The notes: generated from the sequence alone by a model not told the origin. Positions 17,392 through 27,442 are shown, counted from the stretch's first letter. The stretch is DNA of 64,000 nt from an uncultured Alphaproteobacteria bacterium (GCA_902826695.1 CADEFU010000006.1:1-64000); one strand, 5' to 3'. A program made the numbers and translations.

Positions 17392-18207
17392 TCATTCCTC
17401 CGTGAACGGACGAACCGTGTGTGCGTGGTTGAGCGGCCCGTGGCCCTGCCCCAATCCCGGTGCCGTCTCGATCGCGCGGCGCACATAGTGCCTCGCGCGG
17501 GTGATCGAATCGACGGCGCTTAGGTGTTGAGCGAATCCTGTTGCGACGGCGGATGCAAGCGTGCAGCCCGTGCCATGGGTGTGGCGCGTTGCGATGCGCT
17601 TGTTGTGCCACTCATGCGTGCCGTCGGGACCTGCGTAGAGGTCGACAATTTCGTTGCCCGCAAGATGACCACCTTTGAGCAGCACTGCCTTGGGGCCCAA
17701 ATCGAGCAATTGTTTCAGTGCGTCGCGCATCGCTTCGGGCGTTGCAATTCTCCGACCGGTCAGCGCCTCGGCTTCCGGCAGGTTCGGCGTGATCAAGTGT
17801 GCGCGCGGCAGAACATGGCGCTTCAGCGCTGCAACCGCGTCGGATTCGAGGAGGGCTGCGCCGCCTTTGGCGACCATAACCGGGTCGACGATCAGGGGCG
17901 CTCGGTTTGCCTGCAACGCTGCCATCACGGTTTCGATCACCGCGGCGGTCGCGAGCATGCCGGTCTTGATCGCATCTGCGCCGATGTCGCCGAGCACGGT
18001 CTCGATTTGCGCGCGCACGATGTCGAGCGGGATGGAGTGAATAGCGCTCACGCCCAGCGTGTTCTGCACGGTGACCGCGGTGACGGCCGTTGCTGCGTAG
18101 CCGCCGAGGGCGGTTACTGTCTTTATGTCGGCCTGAATTCCAGCGCCGCCGCCGGAGTCAGACCCAGCGACGATCAGAACGCGGCCGTGCATGCGTGTGG
18201 GCTGCAT
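17392..18207 (-). CDS. thiD: Hydroxymethylpyrimidine/phosphomethylpyrimidine kinase
   Basis: ThiD phosphorylates HMP twice to HMP-PP, the pyrimidine half of thiamine. The ribokinase-type fold shows GSDSGGGAGIQADIKT at the N-terminus, VVDPVM-like IVDPVMVAKGG in the middle, and the anion-hole/catalytic motif HTHGTGCTLASAVA near the end. Length is 271 residues. The start could be ATG 18207 or the ATG five codons on (MHGRVLIV). It lies far from thiE (60.4 kb) on the opposite strand. Confidence 0.95.
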   Translation of the reverse strand: MQPTRMHGRVLIVAGSDSGGGAGIQADIKTVTALGGYAATAVTAVTVQNTLGVSAIHSIPLDIVRAQIETVLGDIGADAIKTGMLATAAVIETVMAALQANRAPLIVDPVMVAKGGAALLESDAVAALKRHVLPRAHLITPNLPEAEALTGRRIATPEAMRDALKQLLDLGPKAVLLKGGHLAGNEIVDLYAGPDGTHEWHNKRIATRHTHGTGCTLASAVATGFAQHLSAVDSITRARHYVRRAIETAPGLGQGHGPLNHAHTVRPFTEE

Positions 18208-18285
18208 GCAGTCAATCTAGTCGCGCGCCAGCGCGTTGGCGAGTTCGTGTTTGGCGCACAGGATGATACGAAGGAACAAGAGAGG

Positions 18286-18367
18286 TTCGCACAATGAAAC
18301 AATGCAACAATGAGGCGCCCTCGGCGCGCGGGAACGCGCCCATCGTTTCATTGTTTCATTGTGTGAA
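18286..18367. repeat. Palindromic intergenic repeat, copy 1
   Basis: This 82-bp element lies between thiD and the end of glmM. The left arm 18286-18312 and right arm 18341-18367 are inverted 27-mers matching at 24 positions, with core CACAATGAAACAATG. The centre is GC-rich (GGCGCCC...GGGCGC-like). Over 32 bases starting at 18290 it matches copy 2 at 34717 in 30 positions, so it is a dispersed family rather than a private terminator. It could act as a REP-like or MITE-like element and also end glmM transcription. Confidence 0.75.
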
Positions 18368-18372
18368 CCCTC

Positions 18373-19725
18373 TTACGCTACGCAGGCTTTTTCGAGGACT
18401 TTCACGATGTCGCCGACGACGGTCGTGACGAGTTTTTCGTCGTCGCCTTCGGCCATCACGCGGATCAAGGGCTCGGTGCCGGATTTGCGGATAAGGAGGC
18501 GTCCTTTGCCGACGAGGCGGGCCTCACCGTCCTTGATGGCGGTGGCGACGTCTTGGTTCTCGAGCGGCTTTTGGCCGGCGCGGAAGCGGACGTTCTTGAG
18601 GAGTTGCGGCAGTGGGTCGAAAAGGTGGGCAGCTTCGCTTGCCTTCTGGCCGGTTTGTGCGATCACGGCGAGAACTTGGAGGGCGGCGATCAGGCCGTCG
18701 CCCGTGGTCGAGAAGTCGTTCAGGACGACGTGGCCGGATTGTTCGCCGCCGATGTTGAAGCCCTTGTCGCGCATGTGTTCGACGACGTAGCGGTCGCCGA
18801 CCGCCGTGCGTTCGAGCGAGAGGCCCATCGCGCGGACGTAGCGCTCGAGGGCGAGGTTCGACATGACAGTCGCGACGATACCACCGCCTTTGAGCGTGCC
18901 GGCCTTGCTCCATGAGCGGGCGATCAGCGCGAGGATCTGATCACCGTCGATGATCTGGCCCTTCTCGTCTGCCAAGACGACGCGGTCGGCGTCGCCGTCG
19001 AGGGCGATGCCTAGGTCGGCGCGGCTTTCCTTTACTTTGGCGCACATCGCGTCAGGCGAGGTTGAGCCGCACTTGTTGTTGATGTTGAATCCGTTTGGCT
19101 CAATGCCGATCTTGATGACTTCAGCGCCCAGTTCCCAGAGCACTTCCGGTGCCACGCGGTAGGCGGCGCCGTTCGCACAGTCGAGTACGATGCGCAAGCC
19201 GTCGAGGCGCAGGTGAGCGGGGAACGTACGTTTGGCGAATTCGATGTAGCGGGCCTGTGCATCGTCGATGCGTTTGGCGCGGCCCAGATCGGCAGGCGCG
19301 GCCAGATGGTCGGCGAGGCCGTTGTCCATCATCCGCTCGATTTCGATCTCGACATCGTCGGAGAGTTTGTATCCGTCGGGACCGAACAGCTTGATGCCGT
19401 TGTCTTCGAACGCATTGTGCGAGGCAGAGATCATCACGCCCAAATCGGCGCGCAGCGAGCGCGTCAGCATTGCAACGGCGGGCGTGGGCAGCGGGCCGAA
19501 CTGGATCGTATCCATGCCGACGGAGGTGAAGCCCGCGACAAGCGCGGTCTCGATCATGTAGCCGGAGAGGCGCGTATCCTTGCCGATGACGACGCGGTGG
19601 CGGTGCTCGCCGCGCGTGAAATAGCGGCCCGCGGCCATGCCAACGCGCAGCGCGGTTTCGGCGGTCATCGGCGCGGCGTTCGCTTTGCCGCGAATCCCGT
19701 CGGTTCCGAAGTACTTCCGGCTCAT
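18373..19725 (-). CDS. glmM: Phosphoglucosamine mutase
   Basis: GlmM converts glucosamine-6-phosphate to glucosamine-1-phosphate for UDP-GlcNAc, hence for peptidoglycan and lipid A. The four-domain phosphohexomutase fold shows the catalytic phosphoserine loop [16 protein letters not shown] (Ser about residue 103), the metal-binding loop DGDADRVV (about 242-249), and the C-terminal phosphate-binding loop [15 protein letters not shown]. Length is 450 residues. It is the last gene of the ftsH-folP-glmM run, 73 bp downstream of the DHPS gene. Confidence 0.97.
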   Translation of the reverse strand: MSRKYFGTDGIRGKANAAPMTAETALRVGMAAGRYFTRGEHRHRVVIGKDTRLSGYMIETALVAGFTSVGMDTIQFGPLPTPAVAMLTRSLRADLGVMISASHNAFEDNGIKLFGPDGYKLSDDVEIEIERMMDNGLADHLAAPADLGRAKRIDDAQARYIEFAKRTFPAHLRLDGLRIVLDCANGAAYRVAPEVLWELGAEVIKIGIEPNGFNINNKCGSTSPDAMCAKVKESRADLGIALDGDADRVVLADEKGQIIDGDQILALIARSWSKAGTLKGGGIVATVMSNLALERYVRAMGLSLERTAVGDRYVVEHMRDKGFNIGGEQSGHVVLNDFSTTGDGLIAALQVLAVIAQTGQKASEAAHLFDPLPQLLKNVRFRAGQKPLENQDVATAIKDGEARLVGKGRLLIRKSGTEPLIRVMAEGDDEKLVTTVVGDIVKVLEKACVA

Positions 19726-19798
19726 TTAATCCCCTCATTCAGTAGGCGGAACGTAGCACGAAATGCTGACGAACCCGAAAGTACCGCCTCACAAATTG

Positions 19799-20608
19799 TT
19801 AAGGTTTTTGACGGGATTCGAGCGCCGCCCACACGGAAAGGGCGTGGCGCAAGGCGGCTACGTCGTGCGTGCGCAGATAGTCGGCGCCGCGGGCCGCGGC
19901 AAAGAGCTCGGCTGCAAGCGTGGCGGGGCCCGAAGCGGCCACTTCAACGCCTGCGAGTCTTCTGACGAACGACTTGCGGGAGAGGGAGATTAGGACGGGG
20001 AGCCGGTAGCGCGCCTTCAGCTCGTCGAGGCGGCGCAGGACTGTGAGCGAGACTTCCGGGTCGGTGCCGAGGAAGAACCCCATGCCGGGGTCGAGCACGA
20101 TCCGATCGCGGACGATGCCGGCATTCTCGAGCGCCGCGAGGCGCGTGTCGAAGAACGAGAACAGGCGGTCAAGGATCGTGGCCGGATCGGTGGCAATGCG
20201 CTCTGCCCTGCCCCGCGGTGCTACGTTGTGCATCACGACGATGCGCGCGCTGGAGCGCGCGAGCGCGGGGTAGATCGAGGCGTCGGGGAAGCCCAGGATG
20301 TCGTTCAGCCAAGGAACGCTTTGCTCCAAGGCCCAAAGCTGCGTCTCGGGCGCGAAGGTGTCGATCGAGAGTGTCACCTTGTCTTTGAGCGCGGCGACGA
20401 TTGGAGCCAAGCGCGCAATCTCGACGTCCGGCGGCACGTGCTCGGCATCGGGGTTCGAAGCCGCGGCGCCAAGATCGATGACGTCCGCGCCGTCGGCGGC
20501 GAGTTTCAGCGCGTGCGCAATTGCGGCCTCAGGTGCCAAATACCTGCCGCCGTCGGAGAATGAGTCCGCCGTCGCATTGACGATGCCGAAGATCTTTGGT
20601 GCAGTCAT
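19799..20608 (-). CDS. folP: Dihydropteroate synthase-like protein with an atypical substrate loop
   Basis: DHPS joins p-aminobenzoate to the pterin pyrophosphate in folate synthesis. The TIM-barrel pattern is clear: FGIVNATADSFSDGG at the start, the IDTFAPE strand, VVMHNV, LDPGMGFF, the SRKSFVRRL motif with the catalytic Lys, and a C-terminal YLRTHDV (R-x-H-D). The second loop, normally GGESTRPG, reads GAAASNPDA instead, and the first loop has NATADSF for NVTPDSF. Length is 269 residues from ATG 20608. The position between ftsH and glmM is the standard folP slot, so this is probably the working enzyme, but a paralogue of different specificity cannot be excluded. Confidence 0.8.
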   Translation of the reverse strand: MTAPKIFGIVNATADSFSDGGRYLAPEAAIAHALKLAADGADVIDLGAAASNPDAEHVPPDVEIARLAPIVAALKDKVTLSIDTFAPETQLWALEQSVPWLNDILGFPDASIYPALARSSARIVVMHNVAPRGRAERIATDPATILDRLFSFFDTRLAALENAGIVRDRIVLDPGMGFFLGTDPEVSLTVLRRLDELKARYRLPVLISLSRKSFVRRLAGVEVAASGPATLAAELFAAARGADYLRTHDVAALRHALSVWAALESRQKP

Positions 20609-20685
20609 ATGCCGTCCTTGAGGCCAGAATGGGCCACGAGCAAGCATCCGAATGCAAGACTGCTCAGGCCAGGAGAAGGTGCGAC

Positions 20686-21852
20686 GTGTGGTGGAAAGTG
20701 ACGCTGGTGATTGCTTTGACACTCGCGATTCTCGTCGCAGGCGGCCTAGCCTGGCTGGGGTCATATCGCCCACGGTCGATTGAAGCGCCGCAGGGCGTGC
20801 AGCTGAGCCCGCTAAGAACCGTCACAGCGCTCGAAGCGCGCATTCTGTTGATGATGACCGGCGTTCACGGCATTCCCGTTTCGAACGCCGTAGATCTCTA
20901 TCGCATGAACTACACCGCGCAGACCCCAAAGGGTGCAATGCGTCTGAGCGGCTTGCTTGCCCTGCCGCACGTCGGCAGCGCGCGGCGGCTTGTGAGCTTT
21001 CAGCACGGCACGGCGACGACACGTAGCGCTGTTCCTTCGCGTCCGGACGGTACAGGTATCGCCGCCGCCATCGCGTTCGCGGGCAACGGTTACGCGTTGA
21101 TTGCGCCGGACTACCCGGGGATGGGCGACGCCGAGGGGCGGCATCCCTACTACGTTGGCGACGCGATCGGACCGTCGATCGTTGCGATGATCGAAGCGGC
21201 GCAACGACTGGACGATGTTCCGGATGCGCCCGTGTTTCTTGCCGGGTTTTCCGAAGGCGCGTGGGCGAGCCTCGTCGCCTTGCGCCTCATCGAGAATACC
21301 GGCGGACGCGTACTCGGGTCGGCGCAGGTGGCTGGCCCATACGATCTACGGCACCTGTCCGTGCCGACGACTTTGCGCGAGCCTGGCCCGTCGGGATCGC
21401 TCTACCTCGCGTATGCCGCGTGGGGGCAAGCCGCCTATTTCGGGAAGCCGCTGGATAGCGCGCTCGACAGAAAGTACACGGCGTTGGTCGAGCGGCTGTT
21501 TGCGGGAGCGCCACCGGAAGAGATCGTGACGTCACTTCCGAAACAGCCTCGCGAGATGTTCGTGCGCGCGTTCCTCGACGCCATGAACGGTCACGGCGCG
21601 CACTGGCTGGCGGACTCTTTTGCGCAGAACAGCCTCATTGATCTGACCCCACGAGCGCCGGTGCGCCTTTATTATGGCGCTAAAGACGTTGATGTGCCGC
21701 CTCTGGAGTCGATTGCAGCCGCCGCTCGCATGACCGAGCGCGGCGCCGATGTGGCGGCGATCGATGTGGGGCCGCACGCGCACGATGCATCCATGTTGGC
21801 AGCGGCTCCGCTCATCCTCGCATGGCTGAATGAGCTGGAATCCAAGCCGTAG
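20686..21852 (+). CDS. Membrane-anchored alpha/beta hydrolase (secretory-lipase-like)
   Basis: This is a probable serine esterase. A strong N-terminal hydrophobic segment (about residues 3-24, VTLVIALTLAILVAGGLAWL) acts as signal or anchor. The hydrolase domain has FQHGTATTR (oxyanion region), the nucleophile elbow GFSEGAW, a late Asp in YYGAKDVDVPP and a His in VGPHAHDAS, giving a plausible Ser-Asp-His triad. GTG 20686 was chosen because AGGAGAAGG lies 6 nt before it; an ATG at 20629 would add 19 polar residues and has no such site. The substrate is unknown. It is divergent from folP. Confidence 0.8.
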   Translation: MWWKVTLVIALTLAILVAGGLAWLGSYRPRSIEAPQGVQLSPLRTVTALEARILLMMTGVHGIPVSNAVDLYRMNYTAQTPKGAMRLSGLLALPHVGSARRLVSFQHGTATTRSAVPSRPDGTGIAAAIAFAGNGYALIAPDYPGMGDAEGRHPYYVGDAIGPSIVAMIEAAQRLDDVPDAPVFLAGFSEGAWASLVALRLIENTGGRVLGSAQVAGPYDLRHLSVPTTLREPGPSGSLYLAYAAWGQAAYFGKPLDSALDRKYTALVERLFAGAPPEEIVTSLPKQPREMFVRAFLDAMNGHGAHWLADSFAQNSLIDLTPRAPVRLYYGAKDVDVPPLESIAAAARMTERGADVAAIDVGPHAHDASMLAAAPLILAWLNELESKP

Positions 21853-21871
21853 TGCGGGACGGCTGCCGCTC

Positions 21872-22264
21872 TCAGCGGCAGCTCAGCGTCGGGGAGCCCA
21901 CGACTTCGCCTTGGTCGGTGATGAGGCCTTCGAGGCGGCATTCTTGGACGTCGGGCGGGACATCCTGCACGAGCGTGCGATCGGTGTCGTGGTAGCGGCA
22001 GACCATGACGATCGGGCGGCCGGGGGCGCGCGAGAACTGCCAGCGCTGTTCTAGGACTTTGGGGCTCGGACCTTCCTCAGGGGCAAGGTTTGCCATTTCG
22101 CGCGGATCGCCGTCGAAGAATGAGACATAGCGAAACTTGAAAGACTCGGGCAGGCCGCTCGCGGTCGCATCGCCGTCGATGGTCGCAGGGCAGCCGAGAT
22201 CGCTCGCGCTGGCGGAGGAGACGGCGGCGGCGAGGGCGAAGCCGATCATTAGAATTGAGCGCAT
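21872..22264 (-). CDS. Secreted protein of unknown function (STY0301-like?)
   Basis: This 130-residue protein has a clear signal peptide (MRSILMIGFALAAAVSSASA, cleavage near residue 20) and a small mature domain with three further cysteines (GCPATI, MVCRYHD, ECRLEG) plus one at the C-terminus. The overall pattern CPATI...W-F...CRYHDTD recalls the STY0301 family of short exported proteins, but that is a guess from memory. It lies convergent with the hydrolase and downstream of ftsH, separated from it by a terminator. Confidence 0.65.
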   Translation of the reverse strand: MRSILMIGFALAAAVSSASASDLGCPATIDGDATASGLPESFKFRYVSFFDGDPREMANLAPEEGPSPKVLEQRWQFSRAPGRPIVMVCRYHDTDRTLVQDVPPDVQECRLEGLITDQGEVVGSPTLSCR

Positions 22265-22319
22265 TACAAATCCCCGAACATCAAGGATGCGAAAGATGTG
22301 CAAAGCGCGCGCAAAAGCA

Positions 22320-22349
22320 AAGGCCCCGCACGACAGTTTGCGGGGCCTT
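22320..22349 (-). terminator. Rho-independent-type terminator after ftsH
   Basis: AAGGCCCCGCA and TGCGGGGCCTT form a perfect 11-bp stem with an 8-nt loop, 26 bp beyond the ftsH stop. On the minus strand it is followed by an imperfect T-rich run (TTTGCTTTTG). It would separate ftsH from the small secreted protein gene downstream. Confidence 0.8.
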
Positions 22350-22374
22350 CATGTGCGAAATTTTTCTTGACGTG

Positions 22375-24306
22375 TTAGGCGGGCAGCGGCTCCGTTCCGC
22401 CGGGTTCGCCGCGCGGGCGGCCCGCGCTTGGCACGGACGAGGATGGCGGGCGCGGCGTTTGCGGCTCGTCCGGCGGCGGTTCGCGCACGATCGTCTCGCC
22501 GCGCATCAGCGCGTTGATTTCATCGCCCGACAGCGTCTCATACTCCAGCAGCGCGCCCGCGATCTTGTGCAGGTCATCGAGATTGTCGGTCAGGATTCGA
22601 CGCGCCTTCTCCAACGCCTCTTCAACCAAGCGCTTGATCTCTTGGTCAATGAGTTGCGCAGTCGCTTCCGACACGTTTTGCGTGCGGGCGACGGAATGGC
22701 CGAGGAAGACCTCTTCTTCGTTCTGGGCGTAGAGCAGAGGCCCCAGCTTGTCGCTCATGCCCCACTTGGTGACCATGGCGCGAGCGAGGCCGGTGGCCAT
22801 TTGGATGTCGCCGGAGGCGCCTGATGTCACCTTGTCGTAGCCCAAGATGATCTCCTCGGCCACGCGGCCGCCCATGGCGACTGCCAGGTTCGCGTACATC
22901 TTGTCGCGAGCGTAGGAGTACTGATCGCGCTCCGGCAAGCGCATGACCATGCCAAGCGCGCGACCGCGCGGAATGATCGTCGCCTTGTGGATCGGATCCG
23001 ACGCGGGGCAATGCAGCGCAACCAGTGCGTGGCCGGCTTCGTGATAAGCGGTCTTGCGCTTTTCTTCCTCGGTGATCGCCATGGACTTGCGCTCGGCGCC
23101 CATCATCACCTTGTCCTTCGCCTCTTCGAACTCGCGCATCGTGACCATGCGCTTGTTGCGGCGCGCGGCAAGCAGGGCCGCTTCGTTCACAAGGTTTGCG
23201 AGGTCGGCGCCAGAGAAGCCGGGCGTGCCCCGCGCGATGACGTTCGGGTTGACGTCGGGGGCGAGCGGCACCTTCTTCATGTGCACTTTCAGGATCTTCT
23301 CGCGGCCGTTGATGTCGGGGTTCGGGACCACAATCTGGCGGTCGAAGCGGCCGGGCCGCAGGAGCGCCGGGTCGAGCACGTCGGGGCGGTTCGTGGCGGC
23401 GATCAAGATCACGCCCTCGTTCATGTCGAAGCCGTCCATCTCGACGAGCAGCTGGTTTAGCGTTTGCTCGCGCTCGTCGTTGCCACCGCCGAGGCCCGCG
23501 CCGCGGTGGCGGCCGACGGCGTCGATTTCGTCGATGAAGATGATGCAAGGTGCGTTCTTCTTTGCCTGCTCGAACATATCGCGCACGCGAGACGCGCCGA
23601 CGCCCACGAACATTTCGACGAAGTCCGAGCCGGAGATCGTGAAGAACGGCACGTTCGCTTCACCCGCGATCGCGCGGGCGAGCAGCGTCTTGCCGGTGCC
23701 CGGGGGGCCGACGAGCAAGGCGCCCTTCGGAATCTTGCCGCCGAGGCGTTGAAACTTTTGCGGGTCGCGAAGGAACTCGACGATCTCTTGCAGATCTTCC
23801 TTGGCTTCGTCGATACCGGCAACGTCTTCGAACGTCACGCGGCCATGGCGTTCGGTCAGCAGCTTGGCGCGGCTTTTGCCAAAGCCCATCGCCCTGCCCC
23901 CACCGCCTTGCATCTGTCGCATGAAGAATATCCAGACGCCGATCAGCAGCAGTATCGGGAACCAGTTCACGATGATCGAAGTTAGCGTCGGTTGGTCGCT
24001 CTCATCGGCGGCGAAGGAGACGGCAACTTTGTGCTTCTTCAGTTCCTGCGCGAGCGGACCGGTGTCTTCGGGGCCGACACTCGTGAACACGTTGTTCGTG
24101 TCGCGGTATTTGCCGGACATCTTGTTGCCGCGGAACGTGACTTCCTGAATCTTGCCCAACTCGGCGTCGGCCATCACCTGGCCCCACGGAATCTCCGTCG
24201 ACTTCGGCTGCTGCGATACGGGCGACAACATCTGGATCAGCGCCAAGACCAACAGGCCGATCACCACCCAGACCACAATGTTACGCAGATTCTGATTGCC
24301 GTTCAT
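22375..24306 (-). CDS. ftsH: ATP-dependent zinc metalloprotease FtsH
   Basis: FtsH is the membrane-anchored AAA+ protease that degrades LpxC, sigma-32 and damaged membrane proteins. It has two N-terminal transmembrane helices (about residues 9-25 and 104-122) around a periplasmic domain. The AAA module follows with Walker A GPPGTGKT near residue 200, Walker [12 protein letters not shown] and the second region of homology [18 protein letters not shown]. The zinc protease motif HEAGH lies near residue 421. Length is 643 residues. ATG 24306 (MNGNQNLRN) is favoured over upstream in-frame starts. The order tilS-ftsH-folP-glmM is conserved. Confidence 0.97.
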   Translation of the reverse strand: MNGNQNLRNIVVWVVIGLLVLALIQMLSPVSQQPKSTEIPWGQVMADAELGKIQEVTFRGNKMSGKYRDTNNVFTSVGPEDTGPLAQELKKHKVAVSFAADESDQPTLTSIIVNWFPILLLIGVWIFFMRQMQGGGGRAMGFGKSRAKLLTERHGRVTFEDVAGIDEAKEDLQEIVEFLRDPQKFQRLGGKIPKGALLVGPPGTGKTLLARAIAGEANVPFFTISGSDFVEMFVGVGASRVRDMFEQAKKNAPCIIFIDEIDAVGRHRGAGLGGGNDEREQTLNQLLVEMDGFDMNEGVILIAATNRPDVLDPALLRPGRFDRQIVVPNPDINGREKILKVHMKKVPLAPDVNPNVIARGTPGFSGADLANLVNEAALLAARRNKRMVTMREFEEAKDKVMMGAERKSMAITEEEKRKTAYHEAGHALVALHCPASDPIHKATIIPRGRALGMVMRLPERDQYSYARDKMYANLAVAMGGRVAEEIILGYDKVTSGASGDIQMATGLARAMVTKWGMSDKLGPLLYAQNEEEVFLGHSVARTQNVSEATAQLIDQEIKRLVEEALEKARRILTDNLDDLHKIAGALLEYETLSGDEINALMRGETIVREPPPDEPQTPRPPSSSVPSAGRPRGEPGGTEPLPA

Positions 24307-24421
24307 TCGTACCGGTTCTTTCGTCGTGAGGCGCCCAACAGGCGTTCGAGGGTATTCAGATAGGCGCGCCAGCGGTGTTTCGCCAGACGCAGACCATACC
24401 AAGGTTTTTGCGCCGCAACTC

Positions 24422-25840
24422 TTAAGTTCCTGCAAACCCTACGAAACGGGCCGAAATCGCGGGCTCATCACCGGCGTATCCGATGAGCGGCGCGGCGACC
24501 AAGCGGCCGCCCCGCCACAGGGCGGGCAGCGCGGCGGCGATCCGGCGGGGTTCAACCGGAGGCAAGGCAGCTTTCTCGCCTACAGCCTTGAGGCCGGCGG
24601 CGCCGAGCTTGGCGGCCTCGACAGGGGCACGCGCCGTTCGCGGAAGCGTGATGAGGAACCTGCGGTCCCACAGCTGCGAGGTTCCGGGTTCGATGGCGGT
24701 TTTCGGATCGTCTTTGGCGAGCGCCGCCTCTTCGCGCGTGAGCAGGATTGTTTTCCGGTCGCGGCGCGCGAGGCGTACGCCGCCCAGCGTTCGGCCAGCG
24801 GGCTTGGCGTCGGACGCGACGAGCCAGCCGACCAGTGCTTCGGTTTGGTCGAAGCGCGGGGGAAAGTCGGCGCCGCCATGCACCTGCAGCAGCTTGGCGA
24901 GGGCCCGCAGGGCAACCTCGCGCGGGGCTGTGGCGAAGGGCCCGATTGCGATCAGGGCGTAGCCCCAGGGCGCGACCTCAACGGCTGTGGCGATGAGTTG
25001 GGCGACCGCTGCGTCGATGGCTTCGCGCGCGCGGCGCAAATGGTGGGTCGTTGCGGCGATGCGATCTGCGGTGAGACCCGCGGCTTCTAGAGCCGAGCTT
25101 GCGTTCCTTACCTGCACGCGGGCGAAGCGGTCGTTCGCGTTGCTGGGATCGGTGATCCAAGGTTGTTTCAAGTGGATCAATGTTGCGATCAGCTCCGCGT
25201 GCCCGAACGGCAGCAGCGGGCGCGCAATTTTCAGGTCGCGGAATTCGGGCAGCGGAAACGCTGCGACGGGAGCCATCCCGCTTAGGCCGTCGAGGCCGCT
25301 GCCGCGCGCAAGGCGCAACAAGAACGTTTCGGCTTGATCATCCAGTGTGTGGCCCGTCAGGACAACGCCAATGCCTTTCGCGCGGCAACGCTCTGCCAGC
25401 AAACGGTAGCGCGCTTCGCGGGCGGCGGCCTGGATGTTTTGCCGGGGCTTCGTACCCGTCCAGGTCAGCGTTTCGTGCGGGATGCCGCAGGTCCGCGCCC
25501 ACGCGGCGACTTGTGTTGCTTCATCGGCGGACTCCGGGCGCAGTCCGTGATCGACGGTGAGCGCGAGTGGCGGGCGCAGCTTGCGCTTTTTGCACCATGC
25601 CGCCGTCAGGCGTAGCAGGGCAAGCGAGTCTGCGCCCCCGGATACAGCGACTGCGAACGGTGGCGCGACACCGAGCGAATCGAGCGCGGCGTCGAACGCG
25701 ACCGCGCTGACGGGATTACTTGCAGCCGGCTTCGCCCGCGCGTTTGGCCGCGAGGTCGAGGAACTTCTTTTGGGCGGCGGGATATTTGACTTTGAGCGCG
25801 CCAAGTGTGGTGCAGCCTTCTTTCTTCTGGCCGAGCTCAA
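24422..25840 (-). CDS. tilS: tRNA(Ile)-lysidine synthetase
   Basis: TilS modifies C34 of tRNA-Ile(CAU) to lysidine, so that it reads AUA as Ile. The N-terminal PP-loop ATPase motif [12 protein letters not shown] is followed by DHGLRPES and [22 protein letters not shown]. About 470 residues are encoded if the first ATG is used. That start lies 125 bp inside cpoB. The only later alternative before the PP-loop is a TTG at 25804, and no ATG, GTG or TTG occurs in frame after it, so an overlap of at least 89 bp with cpoB is forced. Confidence 0.93.
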   Translation of the reverse strand: MSSARRKKAAPHLARSKSNIPPPKRSSSTSRPNARAKPAASNPVSAVAFDAALDSLGVAPPFAVAVSGGADSLALLRLTAAWCKKRKLRPPLALTVDHGLRPESADEATQVAAWARTCGIPHETLTWTGTKPRQNIQAAAREARYRLLAERCRAKGIGVVLTGHTLDDQAETFLLRLARGSGLDGLSGMAPVAAFPLPEFRDLKIARPLLPFGHAELIATLIHLKQPWITDPSNANDRFARVQVRNASSALEAAGLTADRIAATTHHLRRAREAIDAAVAQLIATAVEVAPWGYALIAIGPFATAPREVALRALAKLLQVHGGADFPPRFDQTEALVGWLVASDAKPAGRTLGGVRLARRDRKTILLTREEAALAKDDPKTAIEPGTSQLWDRRFLITLPRTARAPVEAAKLGAAGLKAVGEKAALPPVEPRRIAAALPALWRGGRLVAAPLIGYAGDEPAISARFVGFAGT

Positions 25841-26642
25841 GGAGCGAGAGGCCGAGCTTGAGCATAGCTTCCGGGGCCTTCGGCGTCTTCGCGTAACTTT
25901 TCAGCACCGCGGCAAACGCCTTGGCGGAACCTTGGTAGTCCTTTTGCGTGAACGCTATGTCGCCGACCCAATATTGCGCGGGACCTGCGAGTTGGTTCGT
26001 CGGGTTGGCGGCGACGAATGCGCGGAAGGCTTGCTGAGCTTCGCCATACTGGGCCCGGCTTAGGAGATCGACCGCCCCGTCGTATTGGTCTTGCGGCGAC
26101 GGGCCGATGTCGTCGGCAATCGGTTCGTTGGCCGGGATCGAACCCAGAGTGCCCGGCTTCTTGCCGGCTTGATTGCTTCCCGTGGTTAGCGCGACCGGCG
26201 GATTTGCGCCGGTGGTTTTCGCCGCCGGTGCGGCGACCGAGCCTGCGGGCGGAAGCGCGCTTGCGGGCGCGCCACCTTCGAGGGCGCCAAGGCGGTAGTT
26301 CGATTCCTTGCGCGCGATGTCGAGTTGCTCGGTCAGCTGCTTCACCTGAAACGACAACGATTCGACTTGGCCGCGGAGCTCGCGAAGCGATTGCTCCATA
26401 TCGTTCAGTCGGGCGCCGCCTTGGCTGACGCCGCCGGCCGGACCGCCGGCGAGGCCGCCGGAGCCTGCGGGCGGGTTGCCCTTGTGGACGTCGTATTGCA
26501 GTTCGCGCAGGTCGCGTTCGACGCGCTCGAGCTTGTCTTCAAGGTCGTCCACGTCGGCCGACCACGCAGGTGCCAGCGAAAGTGCGAGCATGGCGCTCAA
26601 CGCGGCCGCGGTCAGCAGTTTGGGACGGAACGAAGACATCAT
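25716..26642 (-). CDS. cpoB: Tol-Pal system protein CpoB/YbgF
   Basis: CpoB is a periplasmic coordinator of peptidoglycan synthesis and outer-membrane constriction that binds TolA. It has a signal peptide (about residues 1-27, ending PAWSA) and an N-terminal coiled coil (DDLEDKLERVERDLRELQYD). A second heptad stretch (MEQSLRELRGQVESLSFQVK) follows, then a low-complexity Ala/Pro/Gly linker and C-terminal TPR repeats from about residue 185 (DLLSRAQYGEAQQAFRAFVA). ATG 26642 has a GGAG site 8 nt upstream. A terminator lies between pal and this gene. Confidence 0.94.
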   Translation of the reverse strand: MMSSFRPKLLTAAALSAMLALSLAPAWSADVDDLEDKLERVERDLRELQYDVHKGNPPAGSGGLAGGPAGGVSQGGARLNDMEQSLRELRGQVESLSFQVKQLTEQLDIARKESNYRLGALEGGAPASALPPAGSVAAPAAKTTGANPPVALTTGSNQAGKKPGTLGSIPANEPIADDIGPSPQDQYDGAVDLLSRAQYGEAQQAFRAFVAANPTNQLAGPAQYWVGDIAFTQKDYQGSAKAFAAVLKSYAKTPKAPEAMLKLGLSLLELGQKKEGCTTLGALKVKYPAAQKKFLDLAAKRAGEAGCK

Positions 26643-26728
26643 GACGAGAACTCCACGCACGCAAGCTATTGGGCGCTAGATCGCCCGGCCGGGTGACGAA
26701 ATTGAGGCAGAGCGGGGGAAAATGCAAA

Positions 26729-26759
26729 GGGCGCGGGAACTTGAAGGTTCCGCGCGCCC
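26729..26759 (-). terminator. Hairpin with T-rich tail after pal
   Basis: A near-perfect stem-loop of about 12 pairs (GGGCGCGGGAAC against GTTCCGCGCGCCC, loop TTGAAG) is followed on the minus strand by TTTGCATTTT. It sits between the pal stop and the cpoB start, so it may lower expression of cpoB and tilS relative to the upstream tol genes. Confidence 0.7.
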
Positions 26760-26783
26760 GAAATCAAGTGATGCGGCGCCGAT

Positions 26784-27281
26784 TTACGAGCCGGCCCCGG
26801 CAGAGATGACAGAATAGCCGCGGCGATTCTGCTGCCAGCAACTGTCATCGGACTCCGCGCAGACCGGCCGCTCTTTGCCGTAGCTCTTCGTCTGAAGGCG
26901 CGCGGCATCAACGCCGAGCGAGACCAAGAACTCTTTCACCGCGTACGCGCGGCGGTCGCCGAGCGCGAGGTTGTATTCGCGCGTACCGCGTTCGTCGCAA
27001 TGGCCTTCGACCATCAGGCGCACGGCCGGATACTGCTTCAACCACGCAGCCTGCTTTTGCAGGATCGCCTGCCCGTCCGGACGGACCGAATGCTGATCGA
27101 GATCGAACAGCACCGTGTCACCGACGTTGACGCGGAAGTCTTCAGCCGAACCCGGCGTGATCTTCGTCGTCTGTGTTGTGGTGACGGGCGCGGTCGCCTC
27201 TTCCTTCGTCGAAGAGCACGCCGTTAGCAGCAGAGAACCCGCAACTACTGCAATTCCAAGCTTCATCGAAACGCGAAACAT
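26784..27281 (-). CDS. pal: Peptidoglycan-associated lipoprotein Pal
   Basis: Pal is an outer-membrane lipoprotein that binds peptidoglycan and TolB, tethering the envelope during division. Lipoprotein signal with lipobox LTAC, lipidated Cys at about residue 22. An OmpA-like domain follows: DTVLFDLDQHSVRPDG, then VEGHCDERGTREYNLALGDRRA, the meso-DAP-binding region. Length is 165 residues from ATG 27281; the longer upstream reading is not supported by the signal peptide. Order tolB-pal-cpoB is standard. Confidence 0.96.
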   Translation of the reverse strand: MFRVSMKLGIAVVAGSLLLTACSSTKEEATAPVTTTQTTKITPGSAEDFRVNVGDTVLFDLDQHSVRPDGQAILQKQAAWLKQYPAVRLMVEGHCDERGTREYNLALGDRRAYAVKEFLVSLGVDAARLQTKSYGKERPVCAESDDSCWQQNRRGYSVISAGAGS

Positions 27282-27442
27282 GTTCTGAGGGTCTCCCTCA
27301 CCCAAACCGGACTCGCCCCAGCGCGAGCCCCCTTGATGACATTGCGCCCATGGGTAGTCGCCACGCAAGCATAGCGTCAAGCACGCAGGACGTTTTTTGC
27401 ATAAATCCCAGTTAATCTACGTGACGGTTGTCGCACTTTTCC

